In this document: piece by piece, positions 1-11,189 of the stretch | Layout of the letters: each line of letters starts with the position of its first letter | Numbering within the stretch: the stretch's first letter is position 1 | NCBI GenBank assembly: GCA_949130495.1 | Contig: OX422221.1 | Span: 479,797,159-479,861,158 of the forward strand | Reading direction: 5' to 3' | From: Sambucus nigra | Lineage: Eukaryota > Streptophyta > Magnoliopsida > Dipsacales > Adoxaceae | Length of the DNA stretch: 64,000 bases | Position numbers and translations under genes: made by a program | The notes under the pieces: generated by a model | What the model saw: only the letters and a program-made list of their open reading frames with translations | What the model was told of the DNA's origin: nothing | Databases searched by the model: none

Positions 1-120
1 CGAACTTGGGTGAGAAAAGGGTTCTTCATGTAATCGTACAAGAGATGAGATGAAAAGTAGTATTTTTTTTAAATGAATCAATTTAGGATTAAATTCACTT
101 TCCTAAATATCACCAATTTA
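1..120 (-). mobile_element. Athila-type element, start of internal leader (partial)
   Basis: This AT-rich stretch lies directly downstream, on the minus strand, of the primer-binding site at 121-141, so it should be the first bases of the 5' untranslated leader of a minus-strand Athila element whose body lies left of the window. No reading frame is visible. The assignment rests only on position next to the PBS and LTR. Confidence 0.6.
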
Positions 121-141
121 CGATCCCCAGCAACGGTGCCA
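121..141 (-). promoter_or_regulatory. Primer-binding site, tRNA-Asp type
   Basis: Read on the minus strand this begins TGGCACCGTTGCTGGGGATC, which differs at only two positions from the complement of the plant tRNA-Asp 3' end (TGGCGCCGTTGCCGGGGATC). A tRNA-Asp primer is typical of Athila and some Tat elements. It fixes the direction of the element: internal region to the left, 5' LTR to the right. Confidence 0.85.
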
Positions 142-1110
142 AAAACTTGACGCGACTAAGAATTTGTCTCAAAAGTGCATACTCTCTAGGCTCAAGTGCA
201 AGCCTGTCGCATTAGTAATAATCTGACAAGTCGGGATCATCTCCACAGGGATCATAAATTGGCTATTGTGAATAACGTAGGAAAAGTTTATTTAATCTTC
301 AAATGGTTACTCAAAAGAAAAAAAAAGATGATTGATGGGATGAAATTTCAAATTGGTGATGAAATAAAAATAAACTACGTGCACAAAAGCACTAACAATT
401 TTAAAGAAAATAGGTATGAATATAAGAGAAAATAAGTTGGAATATAATCCCCCAAACCTTAGTAAATTACCATATAAAATACTAGAATTGTAAATGAAAA
501 TTTTGATTGAATCCAGTCTTTATAGATTCTAAGCATTACATATATGAGGGAACTAGCCCGCATCATATGAAATCAAAGGTAAATACAAAGAGGTGTAAAA
601 CAATTACACTTGCATAGTATTATTAAACATCCCAAGTACCTAGGACAAGAGAGATTAAAAGTTCTGCTATGTTGGTATAATTTCCATACACGATTCGGTC
701 AATATTTAATTTACACTCTATTTTCTACATGGGTAATTTACCTCAAGATGAGTTCATGTATCCCAACCCTCAAAAATTTAGCTAGACATGGTTTTATGAG
801 AAGACAAATTCATAACAATGGATGGAATTGTGTATCTAATAAACATTGTTTTAAAAAGAATTACAAAACAAGTGAGAATTGAATTGAAAATAAAATTGAG
901 ACTAAATAAGAGAATAGAATTTGATACTTGGATTGAAAAATTGAAACTTGTAATCAGCACTAGGGAAAAGAGATGAAATTGAATCCAGAATACTCCTTCT
1001 TCCTAAAACTTACGAACTAGGGTTTTTCTAAGAATATGAAATTGTCTACTAAAGAAAAATAACTAAAAAGGCACTCTAAAATTAGACTCCCCTGGAAGGA
1101 TGTAGGGTTT

Positions 1111-1123
1111 GGACTTTTATAAC
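1111..1123 (-). promoter_or_regulatory. LTR TATA box (minus strand)
   Basis: The minus strand reads GTTATAAAAGTCC inside the Athila LTR. The position is sensible: about 580 bp downstream of the U3 start and 960 bp before the PBS, with the CG-rich motif cluster upstream. It would mark the U3/R border. A call by motif only. Confidence 0.5.
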
Positions 1124-1229
1124 ACCAACCAGCATGATTTGACAGCTAATAGCGATGAGCTGTATAAGATATTCCCTGATTTTCACCTCTTCAGCTCCAT
1201 AATAAATGCCAAAAATTTGAACAGTCGGA

Positions 1230-1415
1230 CCGGTCCGAATCCCATCGGATCTGTTCATTTTTCAGTAACTGGATCGGTTCTTTTTTATTTCTATCGGATC
1301 GGTCTGGATGCCATCGGATCGGTTTTTTTTATTAGTTCTGAATCAATCCAGGGGCTACTGGAATGGTGACATTTCAGATCGGTCTGAGATAAACCGGATC
1401 GGTCCGAATATCTTC
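1230..1415. repeat. Cluster of CGGATCGG/ACCGGTCCGAAT motifs in Athila U3
   Basis: At least seven copies of variants of TCGGATCGGT and the dyad ACCGGTCCGAA occur in 185 bp, in an otherwise AT-rich LTR. They sit 110-300 bp upstream of the minus-strand TATA box. Weaker copies occur at the matching place in the other Athila LTR (34795-34842). Arrangement suggests a U3 enhancer-like block; function not shown. Confidence 0.6.
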
Positions 1416-1704
1416 AATTTTGACTTTTTCTTTCCAACTTTGACTTGTCATAACTTTTGATCTTGAGCTCCGATTTGATTATCGTTTATTTTAGTGCTCT
1501 TGTGAAATAAGGATCTTCAACTTTCCTTGAGGCTTTAAATCCGAACTCCGGGTGTAAAATTACGCTTTTTCCCTTTGAATTTCCTTCCTTTCTTCCTTTT
1601 CTTACACTAAATACCTGTAAAATTAGTAAGAAATTCACGAAACTCGGGGTACTCGTTAGAAATAGTCAATAGCAATGATATGGGATAAAAATGATTCAAT
1701 TACA

Positions 1705-2914
1705 TTGTTCGAGATATTAAAATTATTAACTTAAGGGGATAAATTCAGAAGAAGTTATGCTTGGTCACCTATCATCTTCTTCCTTGAGGTTTGCTTTTTC
1801 GAACCCTCCAATGAAGGTCCAAAACTACCCAAAACATAAAATTGTCCTCAAACATCATTACATTAATGTTCTAGATGCACTAAAACACATAATTAACACT
1901 AAATCCTTTGTTCAAAATCTAGGATTGCAAATCTAGCACCAATCCTATTCAATTTAGAAATTTCCTCAAAATGATTTTCAGTAGTTTAAATATCTTATTA
2001 AAGTTCTACATGCCCATCATTAGAATTCTAGAATTGATTCTGAAATGATTATGTAATCAATAACAATTTGTATTCGATCCAAATTAGAGACCATATATCA
2101 CCTACATCTCTAAATCATTCAATCAAAGTATCAAACTTTATAACTTTAAATCCCATATTTTTATCCCTAATCATGGAAGTGATTAACTACATATAATTGC
2201 AACTTGGAGAACATACCTACTTGCCTTTATGGATTAAATTCGAAGATATCTACGTTTAATGATGGGTTGAATCTGGAGAAAGCCTCTGTCTTCTCCTCTT
2301 TAAGCCATTTTCTCTTCTTTTCTTCCTCTTTTATCTTCTCTTGAACTCCTTCTAAATCTAACTGATGTCGAATATCAAAGGTTGACTTCCATACACCTTC
2401 CCTACCTTTTAGGTACTCCCTTAATTTACCATAATCTATTTTTTCCACTTAACCCTAAGGATAGAAAGACCATTCTACCCTTATACAGATCCTGTTATGT
2501 CCAAAAAGTCCCCCGGAACCCAATTATAACACTCGAGTACCTATTTTGGACCATTTCGGCCCTTTTGAATCATCGATGCATCAAAAAGTCATCCACGTTA
2601 CCCAAATCCATATATGGTAACATCTCCTTAACCAAGCCCAATAAGTGGGTACCATACGCTTCGCCCATAAATTATACTGATCCATTGATGTAACACTCTA
2701 TCGGCATATAAAAATAAATCATCACTTTCACTCATACGCGACATAATATATCACAAATATATTTACTTATTAAGCGTAAGTAAATAATAACAATAAATAT
2801 TAATCCTTTATCTCACTAATTAGTATTTAGTGAAGCAAAATTTAATTTTACCAATTAAATTAATAATATTAAGCACGCATGAGTTAATTTATAATAAAAC
2901 TACAAGGTGTTACA
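1705..2914 (-). repeat. Tekay-1 3' LTR, truncated
   Basis: On the minus strand the LTR starts TGTAACACCTTG at 2914, just after the end of the chromodomain-like frame and a short purine-rich tract. It is recognisably the inverted homologue of 13291-14540; shared blocks include the segment around 2484-2500 (gactttttggacataac read in reverse). About 1.2 kb remains of a roughly 2.9-kb LTR, and the rest would lie left of the Athila insertion. The short frame at 2227-2448 falls inside this LTR and is probably not a gene. Confidence 0.75.
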
Positions 2915-2929
2915 TTCTCCACCCTAATA

Positions 2930-4320
2930 ACAAAATTTCATTCTCGAAATTCGAGCGTACCTTCCATGAAGAGCTCCGGATACTGCTCCTTCACATCATC
3001 CTCGCACTTCCACATTGACTTGACAATAATTTGGTGTTCCCACTGTACTCGCGCTAATGGTACCCCCTTTAAATGAAACTTTCACTCTCTATGACCCAAA
3101 ATGGTAATAGGCCTCTCCCCGTACGAAATACACAGCTACATGTCAATCTCCTCTAATGGTATATCCTGATAATCCATGTTATCCTTGAGATACCTCCTTA
3201 ATGAAGACACATGGAACACATCATGAATTCACTACAAATACTCTAATAAGCTGAGCCTATGCACAACTGTCCCTATCATCTTGATAAGGGGAAAAGTCCC
3301 CATACACCTAGGTTCCAACTTCCTCTTCTTCCTAAACTTCATCATTCCCTTCATGGGAGATGCCCGCAACAACACCTTATCACCCATGTCAACTCTAAAA
3401 ACCTTTGGCTCGCATTAGTACAACTCTTCTATCGGTCCTGAGCTACTCGAATATGCCTCCCTAATAACTCAGTCTTCGATAATATCTTCTGAATTGAACC
3501 CAGCCTGAGAAGCTTGTTTTCCCCCACTTTTGACCAACAAGAAGGTGAATAATAAGGTATCCCATACAAAACTTCAAATGGTGACATGTTAATGGTGAAT
3601 TCATACAAATTATTATGCGCTAACTCTTCCAAACACAAATACTACTCTCAGTTATCATTAAAGTCTAGGATATACAGCCTCAGCATATCCTCCAACATCC
3701 AATACACCTTCTCGATATTCCCATCGATCTATGGGTGATAAGTCGTGCTAAAATTAAACTCCATCCCCATAACCTCTTAAAAACTCTACGAGAAGTGGGA
3801 CATAAAGATCTTATTACGATCTGAAATAATGTTAAGATGGACCCCATGTAATATCACTATCTCTCCCATGAATAACTGTGCATATTTCCCTATCATGTAT
3901 TCCACCCGAACTGGTAAGAAATGGCCTACCTTGTCCAATCAATCCACAATGACTCAGATATATTCATGACCCAATTGTAATGTTGATTACTCCGTTATGA
4001 ATTCCATTGAAATACTCTCCCATATCCACACCGAATTCTCAAACGACTGTAGAACCCCGACTGGTCTCTGATGAACTACCTTCACCATCTGATAAGTGGT
4101 GCACCTCAAGACAAACATTGTTATGTATCGCTTCAAACTGATCCACCCATACTATCGTTTTATATCATGGTACATCTTATCCCCTCCAGAATGGACCAAA
4201 AATAGTAACCCATGTGCCTCCTATATAACTACGCTTTGTAGTTCCTCCTCATTAGGGACTATAAACCTCCCATTAAAGTATAAGCCACCCTCATAACTGA
4301 CTAAGTAAGACCAATAACTA
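2930..4320 (-). pseudogene. Tekay-1 integrase and chromodomain-like tail
   Basis: This is the broken 3' end of pol. The clearest integrase piece is 3638-3429 on the minus strand (NNLYEFTINMSPFEVLYG, then the SPSCWSKVGENKLL motif), which aligns with the Tekay-B integrase at 23270-23400. The C-terminal segment at about 3070-2945 gives ARVQWEHQ...WKCEDDVKEQYPELF, matching the type II chromodomain-like tail of Tekay-B. Such tails help direct chromovirus integration into marked heterochromatin. The zinc-binding and DDE core segments in 4300-3650 are too broken to read in one frame. Confidence 0.75.
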
Positions 4321-5200
4321 CTGAATCCTGTCTTGACATGACGGATCCCCTTCCTTTGCCTTCAAAACTCTCAAAATGAAATCGATTATGACAGACATCA
4401 CCGCTATGTAAGCTCGGACTACCTCATTCTCCTGAAAAAGTTCATCCCACTTTAAATATCCTCTGATGAACCGACGATAGTACCCTACTAACCACCAAAT
4501 ACTACAGACCTCCGTCGGTGTCATAGGTTGGCCCAACTCCCTTACCGTCAATACCTTACTCAGATCCACACAAATCTCTCCCTCGAAGATAATGTGACCC
4601 AATAACTTAAACTCCCTCATATAGAATCCATATTTCTCAAATTTGTAATGCAATTGGTGGTTCCTCTATGTCTGAAGAATCATACACAAGTACGTTGCGT
4701 GCGCGCCCTCTGTCCGAGAATAAATCAAGATGTCATATACTTATACAATGACAATCTGATCCATGAAATCCCTGAATATCCTATTTATGAGATCCATGAA
4801 AATTGTTGGTTCATTGGTTAGCCTGAATGGCATAACCCTAAACTCAAACACCTCTTATCTCATAAAAAATGCAGTCTTAATCCCTGATACGTAATTGATG
4901 ATACTCCGACCTCAAATTAATATTAGAGAAGTAGGGTACTCCTCTTAGCTGATCGAACAAGTCATTGGTACGTGACAATGAATACTTATTTTGAATCGTG
5001 ACCTTGTTTAACTCTCGATAGTCGATATATAATCTCAATGACCTATCCTTCTTCTTCACAAACAAAACTAGGGAAACCCAAGGTGATGTACTCCTATAGA
5101 GAAAACCCTATCCCAATAGATACTAAATTTGATCCCTCAACTCCTACATCTCTAAATGAGCCATACGATACGATTCTCATGATACTGGCCTAGTTCGTAA
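4318..5200 (-). pseudogene. Tekay-1 reverse transcriptase, RNase H deleted
   Basis: RT copies element RNA into DNA. Visible pieces on the minus strand: 5065-4877 ([20 protein letters not shown], then the [15 protein letters not shown] region), the catalytic box near 4750 degraded to stop-V-Y-D-I-L instead of F-I-D-D-I-L, and 4653-4318 (KFEKYGF, LGHII, VGYYRRFIRG thumb). In the last frame the thumb runs straight on, without a frameshift, into LKWDELFQENEVVRAYI. That corresponds to KWKELSQEDAVVRAFM after RNase H in Tekay-B. About 520 bp holding the whole RNase H domain is absent at about 4455. Confidence 0.85.
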
Positions 5201-5461
5201 CACTAAGTTCATCACAAACTCAATCTCCCAACTCGATGATAATCTTGATATCTTCTAAAACACATCAGTGTTTTCCCTAAAAATAATTATCTAATCTATT
5301 AAGATGAATATACCCTCAAAAGTCTCCTCCTCAATATAATATATGTGCATACTCTACCCTCCCTCCAAAAGTAGCATCGCCACAAGGAACATGTCCTGCC
5401 CTGGAGTAGTGAACATGATAGTCCTATTGCAAAAGTCCACAATCTCTCTATACATCACTAA

Positions 5462-5700
5462 CTAGTCCATACCTAAAATAACATCGTACTCGTCCAAGTA
5501 TAAGATGAGAAGATATTCTATTAAGCACAATCTCCCCATGTTCACCCCTACCCCATTACAGATGGAATGAATGAGTGTCCCACCAGCAAATGATGAGTTT
5601 ATGATCCTAATAATGTCTGAGGATAAATCCAATAAACTCGCCACACGTATAAATCTGGTGCTGAAAAATGAGTGTGACACTCATGTGTTAAATAAAACTC
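5462..5700 (-). pseudogene. Tekay-1 aspartic protease fragment
   Basis: The minus-strand frame shows VSHSFFSTRFIRVASLL and ends in LDEYDVILGMD, the hallmark retropepsin C-terminal motif shared with Tekay-B (20640-20890). The catalytic D-T-G is damaged to N-T-stop just upstream (about 5685), so this copy cannot process Gag-Pol. It lies between gag and RT in the usual chromovirus order. Confidence 0.8.
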
Positions 5701-5703
5701 ATC

Positions 5704-6520
5704 TCATCTTCCCATAGATAGAAAACATATTCTTAATCGCTCGCAGTTCTCGCGATAAAATTTATCCTCAGATGTGATACATATACCCAAACTGCCCCTA
5801 CCCCCTGTAGAGGCGATACTTATGGAACTATAGGTGGGGATGGAATATACTATAACTACTACCCTGAATAGACCTCCTTCTATTAACCCCTTTCCCTTTC
5901 CGGGTATGAACGTCACATGTGGCCTTGCTTCCCATATACAAAGCACCTTCCCATAAAGTCTACCTGCTTCTAGCCCTACAAACCCTTACGAGGTTAACCC
6001 TATCTATGGCTCTCCTATCCCTCATTTCTCCATCCCTATTGGCCTTCGGTCTAGTTCCCTTGGCCTTTCTGTGACTGAGGATCATGCTACAGGCCCTGCC
6101 TAAAATTACTATTACCCGGTCTAAACCTCTTAGCCAAGTCCCACTACTAGGAACCGTGGTCGTATTGCCTCCACTGTTGTTGCGATGCCCAGCTAGTATC
6201 ACTACCCCCAGTCTTATCATGCTGGATAGACTTTCCTATACTCTTCGCTCCCTTCAGATGGAAACAATGGCATTGACCATTGCGCAACGCGACGTTAATG
6301 AGCTCAGTGTAAGTCCACAATGTCAGGTTCCCCACCAAGTGTTGGTGAATCCTCTAAGTCTGTTAGTAAACTTGATGAACTGCTACTCTTTAGTGTTCAC
6401 CTCATCTAGATTAAAGTTTATAGGGACATAAGATCTTCCTCATACGCGACCACAGTCTGGCCCTCCTGCGAGAGATCTAAGAGTTTCCACCTCATATCTG
6501 TCTGAACTGCCGACATAAAG
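5704..6520 (-). pseudogene. Tekay-1 gag, C-terminal part
   Basis: This continues the gag reading begun at 12700-12197 across the copia insertion. Frames on the minus strand are basic and low in complexity (6220-5960 is rich in Gly, Arg and Asn, like the region before the zinc knuckle in Tekay gag) but heavily shifted. The segment 6500-6370 includes a VNTKE..FIKFTNRLRG-like stretch typical of retrotransposon gag. No CCHC motif can be read cleanly. Identity comes mainly from position between protease and the gag N-terminal half. Confidence 0.6.
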
Positions 6521-6525
6521 AATTT
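6521..6525 (+). repeat. Target-site duplication AATTT (left) of copia element
   Basis: AATTT at 6521-6525 is matched exactly by AATTT at 12192-12196, directly outside the two LTRs. Copia integrases make 5-bp duplications. Confidence 0.85.
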
Positions 6526-7585
6526 TGTAAGGGCAAATATTTTATCTTAGGATCTTAATATATTTTAATTCCACTTTGACATTTGTGGCATATACCATTA
6601 CAAATCAAGATTCTCTGAGACATCAAAAATGAACTCCAAAATCTCCAAGTTCAAGAGTTCTTGAAATCCCAAAAAGGTATAAAACTTTTTAGGAGTTTAA
6701 AATTATTCGTAATTTTGTTCGTGTTGTTATTTTTTTATAAAAATCGGGGCAGGATTTTTTATTTAAAAACAAATTTTTTAACCTCATTCAAATGAGATTA
6801 AAATATTGTTCGAATGAAATTAGGTTTTATTTTAATGGCTATTTAGATCTTACTTTGAACGATCTACTAACAAGGGCATACTGTTTGAATTCATTTTAAG
6901 ATCGTTAGAAGCTGGTTCAAATGAGATTGGAGTCTCATTTGAGCAAACTGCGTTTTTGTTCAAATGAAGTGCCTTTCTCATTTGAACAAATTTTATTTCA
7001 TTCAAATGAATTTTCCACCATAAATTTTGTGTCAGGTGTTGAAATACCCACTTTGACTCAAAATTTCGTAGACTTTTGAGAAACAAAATCTGCATACCTA
7101 TTACTAAAGTTCTCGAACCTTTTAGGCCAAACACCTCTTTGATTCACAAAATCATCCTCCCGAATATAATTATGAATCCTTTTGAAACCCTAGAACTTTC
7201 CTACCTGATATATTCTTGTGGAGAAAGATCTTTACTGCTAACCTTGTGACCATAAGGATCATGATTGAAATAAAGGCTAAATGTTGATTTGTGGATATCA
7301 GGGGTGGACCGCAACATATGGACACCTTTTGATCTTAGTAGTATTATTTGGGAGTTTTTCAAGTAAGTTGTATTGTAAAACTCTTTAAAGTGATGAATAT
7401 AGGTTTTATCCTAAAATTGGATTTTTCCATATTTGTTGTTTATCGTGGTTATTTAATTTCTATGATTAGATCGTTAGCATATGCAAACCTAATTAATCAA
7501 AGATTATAATTTGGTAAAAATTGGGTTTATGTATTTGAAGGCATTTAATTAAAGAAGTTAATACATTAGATCATGTTCACTCTCA
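6526..7585 (+). repeat. Copia element 5' LTR
   Basis: Starts TGTAAGGGC, ends CTCTCA, immediately before the PBS. It aligns along its length with 11190-12191, with differences by eye in roughly one base in five to six, so the insertion is old. It carries several TTCAAATGAGA/TTCGAATGAAA motifs at 6785-7012. The place matching the TATA box of the 3' LTR reads tgttgaaatacc here, so the promoter box appears lost. Confidence 0.85.
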
Positions 7586-7588
7586 AAT

Positions 7589-7600
7589 TGGTATCAGAGC
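7589..7600 (+). promoter_or_regulatory. Primer-binding site, initiator tRNA-Met
   Basis: TGGTATCAGAGC, a perfect match to the classical plant initiator-Met PBS, three bases after the end of the 5' LTR. Confidence 0.92.
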
Positions 7601-7697
7601 TGGTTAAACAAATGTACCATGTGATATTTTTCTGCAAATTTTTCTCTTTAATATAATATTCTTTTCAAATTATTAATATTGAAAAAGTAGGATTTTA

Positions 7698-9585
7698 ATG
7701 GATAATTTTTATAATCGAACGTTCATCTTTGACGGTACCAACTATGCATATTTGAAAGATAGAATGTCCATATTTGGTTGCTCTTTGAAAAAAGGTGGAA
7801 TCCACTGAGAGTGACTGTAGATAATGTCGTTGGCCCTAAACCTATTTCTCCATGGATAGAGGATGACTTTAAGTGGAGTAATTTTTACTCACATAGCTTA
7901 AGTACTAATTCTAAAGCTGTTACCCCTAACAAGTTTCATCGCATTATGACATGCACCATGTCTAAAGAAGCTTGGGGTACCCTCCATCTCACTCATGAGG
8001 GTACCAACGCTGTAAAGGCATTTAAGCTGCAAAATTGGACCACCAAATTTGAGACCATTACTATGCAAGAGTCTGAGTCTTTTGATGGTTTTATGCTTGT
8101 TTTTTGGACATAGTTAATTCTAGTTTTAATTTGGGTGAGAAGATCCATGAGACAAAAATTGTTAAGAAAATTTTGAGGATGCTCCCTGTCCACTTTATTC
8201 CTTAGGTTACCGATTGCTTAATTCATTAGGGATCCTAGATACTCTTAGGTTAGAAGAACTTATAGGAGATATTCAAACATATGAGATTAATGTGTTAACT
8301 AAAACTATTAAACCTAAGGAAGTATGAATTTCTTTAAATACTCAAACTACGAAAAAGAAGAAAGAGACAATTTTTGAGTCCGAATCTCAAGTTGATATCG
8401 ATTTTGAGGATATTTCCTTGTTTCTGAAAAATTCAAAAAGTTTCTCAAATTTCCCAAAGAAAATTCTTCTAAAGAAAAGTGTTTAAAAAATAAAAATAAG
8501 AATAAGGGCATAAGTGGGGGAGAGATATAATAAGATATTAGATGTTATGAATGCGGGGGTAAATGTCATAAGACACGTGAGTGTCCCACTAGGTTTAAGA
8601 GAAAAGGCATGAAAGTTGCACATAAGGCCACTCTTAGCGATAGTGACATCAATTCGATTGATTCAGGGGGAGAATCACCACATGAACCATGCATTGCATT
8701 TATTGCTAGTCACGTTAGAACTTCTAGTTTGTCCCTTCCTGATGAAGACATGTATAAACATGAAAGTATCGACGATGTTTCATGTCATTCTAGTGAGCGT
8801 GAGGATGGAAATTTATATAAAGGAGAAGGCGATCTCCAAAAGGCATTTAATTATCTTTACACCGGGACTTTGAAAACTCAAAAGCTAATAAAGATTTGTC
8901 TCTTAGGGTATTAGATTTAGAAAAGGAGGTGAAAGTTTTGTGAGAGTGTGAGGCATCGATGAGTCAACTCGAGAAGGTGAATATTTCTGTAGGTGAGCAG
9001 TTGTTAAATTTTGGTAAGGAAAAGATATATTTGATTAACAACATGTCTAGTCTTACGAGAGATATTCAATCTTCACTAGAGACTCGTGAGAAACTTGAAG
9101 TCCATGTATCCTAACTCAAGAGCGATCTTAAACATGCCCAAGAGCTGAAGGTCACTTTAGGGGACACATCCAAGAAGGATGGAAAAACGATTCTCGCTCT
9201 CGGATTAGGTAATGTTGAGAGGAAAGTAATAGGTTATGACAATGCATCCAAGTCTTATACCGCACCAAAGTCGATTTTTGAGTTTTTGTTAAATCCTCAT
9301 GGCCCTCGTACTAACCCACCTAAGAGAGATCATCCTAGACGTTTTGAGAAAGGTAGACCCAAGCCCATTTATATTTGTTCTTATTGCAAACAAAGAGGTC
9401 ACCTTATAGAGGATTGTTTTAAGATAGGGAGAGTGTTTTATAGGTATGTTCTCCGGTATGCTCAAACACGAGTTCCCACAAGCACTCCTGCACATGTTAT
9501 TCTGAATGCTCTCGCACATGACTTGAGTAATTTCAGAGTTTTCAAGAGATGGTACAGAATTTACTCAAGACATCACAAAATTTGA
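7698..9585 (+). pseudogene. Copia gag with two CCHC zinc knuckles
   Basis: Gag coats element RNA in virus-like particles. ATG at 7698 opens MDNFYNRTFIFDGTNYAYLK, the usual copia gag start. The UBN2-type core follows at 7778-8200 (CTMSKEAWGTLHLTHEGTNA, then the ESFDGF motif and NLGEKIHETKIVKKIL). A first CCHC knuckle, CYECGGKCHKTREC, is at 8543-8584. A Ser/Asp/Glu-rich and coiled-coil-like region covers 8609-9200. A second knuckle, CSYCKQRGHLIEDC, is at about 9376-9418. At least three frame changes and several stops break it. A long gag with a distal second knuckle resembles SIRE-type copia elements. Nothing like protease or integrase follows. Confidence 0.85.
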
Positions 9586-9589
9586 TGGG

Positions 9590-11176
9590 GTCATTCCATA
9601 GGATGTCATCTCCTTTAAAGAACTCCTTCCAGCCTAACAATTGAGGTTGAGGCTTGATTCTAGAATAGGGTTATTTTCCTGCTCATATCTTACATCCCAA
9701 TTTCTAGATTGTGCTATCATTGTATATCTAACTTTTTTATTTTTTCTCAAAAATTTCAAAAAATACAAAGGGATTTTTGGTGTCTTTTAAGAAAAAGTTG
9801 AAAAAGGAAAAAATATTTTATTTTGATAAATTTTTTCAAAAAGACAAAAAGATTTTTGTATTTTTGTACACCGTATATGTATGAAAATTAATGATATCCG
9901 AGTCACCCATTCATTACATGTCCATGTAAAAAATTTGAAGTGTTTTGAGACATGACATCATTTCATATATTTGATTAATAACGTGTGGAGTCATCAAGTT
10001 GTGGTTTGATGATAACTTGACACATGTTTGACTCATTACCTCCTTTAATGCACATGAGAACGAGCGTATTTGAATATTTCATTTACTTGTCACATGTCGA
10101 TCACAGTGTTTTCATCCCAACTTCACTTTATGATGAACCAAATGTAAAAAATAAGATAAAAAGTTATGCTTGTACGAACCATTGCCCTTTTAATTTATTT
10201 TTTTTTGAAAAGATTGTCAAATATTAAGTAATGGATAGGGTATATGAAAAACAAAAGTCTTTGTGTTAAAATCCGCCATTTGCAATGAAAATACCTAAAA
10301 AGACTAAAGGCCTATAAAAATAGAAGTCCCATGACAATTTGTTTGAATAATGACGCTTCTCTACAAATGAGAAATAATTTATTAAAAAATATTTGAGAAT
10401 ATTCTGAGCTATGTGTGAAATTAGGGAGTTAAGTTGAAGATCAATGGGTTTGCACAAACTATATAAATCTAGAAAAACATTACATGGTTTTGGGCATCAT
10501 TGGTATGAAAATCACTTACGGTTTTGATTCGTTGATTAGGTTAAGTCAATTTCACATGAGTTCATAATATTTTACACCTAAGGTAGACATTGAGATCATT
10601 GGTTAGTTGTATCTCAATCCTTTGTGCACATGTGTTATTTTTTTCTACGTTGATTAACCTATAGAATATTTTCATACCCCAACATTTCGCTCCCATGATT
10701 CGGATATTTTTTTGTTTCTTCATGGTGTGTTTTTCAAAAATAGTCGGTGAAGTCTTTGAGATTACCATTGCATGTGAATTATTTATATATCCTTGTGATG
10801 ATGTCTTTATTCTTATATGTGATGCTTTATACTTCATGTTTAGATTCTACACCTTTGTCTATTTCGGACAAAAACATGGAGAACAAATTAAGGGGGAGTC
10901 TGATTTTTTGGGGAGATCGCATTTGTGCTTTTTTATTGTCTATTACAAACTATATGCATCATGGGTATTTGTATTTGTTTCAAGCGTGTACGTATCTAAA
11001 CGAACAACATGTTGCACCGCATCCAGATAAAGTTGTCCAACGGAAGAACAACTTATTGAAGAAAATTTTTATCTATGTCGTTCCATTTTTAGGGTTTAGG
11101 AAGGGTATTAGGATTTTTGTCTTAGATGGGTAGTTTTTTTAATTTTGGTTTTGGTTAGTTTTGTACCGAAATTGCC
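9590..11176 (+). other. Copia element non-coding 3' interior
   Basis: This stretch holds no pol domain in any frame. The longest frames (10695-11133 plus strand, 10837-10562 minus strand) are low in complexity, rich in Phe/Tyr/Leu, overlap each other in three frames and match no family I know. A second purine tract, aagggggagtctg, occurs at 10889-10902. Pol was probably lost by deletion or replaced. Confidence 0.5.
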
Positions 11177-11189
11177 AAAGGTGGGGACT
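11177..11189 (+). promoter_or_regulatory. Polypurine tract before copia 3' LTR
   Basis: AAAGGTGGGGACT immediately precedes the TG of the 3' LTR. It is one or two changes from the common plant copia tract AAAGGGGGAGATT and would prime plus-strand synthesis. Confidence 0.75.

Larger units (their letters stand above)
148..1704 (-). repeat. 5' LTR of minus-strand Athila-type element
   Basis: The LTR ends (plus-strand reading) with TG at 148, six bases from the PBS, and CA at 1703-1704, giving about 1557 bp. The same family recurs at 56524-57431 and, with an insertion, at 33892-38122. All three share blocks such as the 'ctaagcatt' and 'catatgaaatcaaaggt' segments in the same order and orientation. 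A TATA-like box lies at 1111-1123 and a cluster of CGGATCGG-type motifs upstream of it. The element appears to have inserted into the Tekay-1 3' LTR, because Tekay homology starts just right of it. The left TSD is outside the window. The right boundary is inferred from the terminus at 38122. Confidence 0.75.

Noticed and set aside
2227..2448. Charged 73-codon minus-strand frame
   Set aside because: It lies in the transcribed part of the Tekay-1 3' LTR. The homologous place in the plus LTR (13850-14060) keeps the DNA similarity but not the frame.
6084..6431. 115-codon plus-strand frame
   Set aside because: Complement of Tekay-1 gag; no family features of its own.
10695..11133. Overlapping 111- and 128-codon frames in the copia interior
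   Set aside because: Low-complexity, Phe/Tyr/Leu-rich translations of AT-rich DNA, overlapping in several frames and matching no family.
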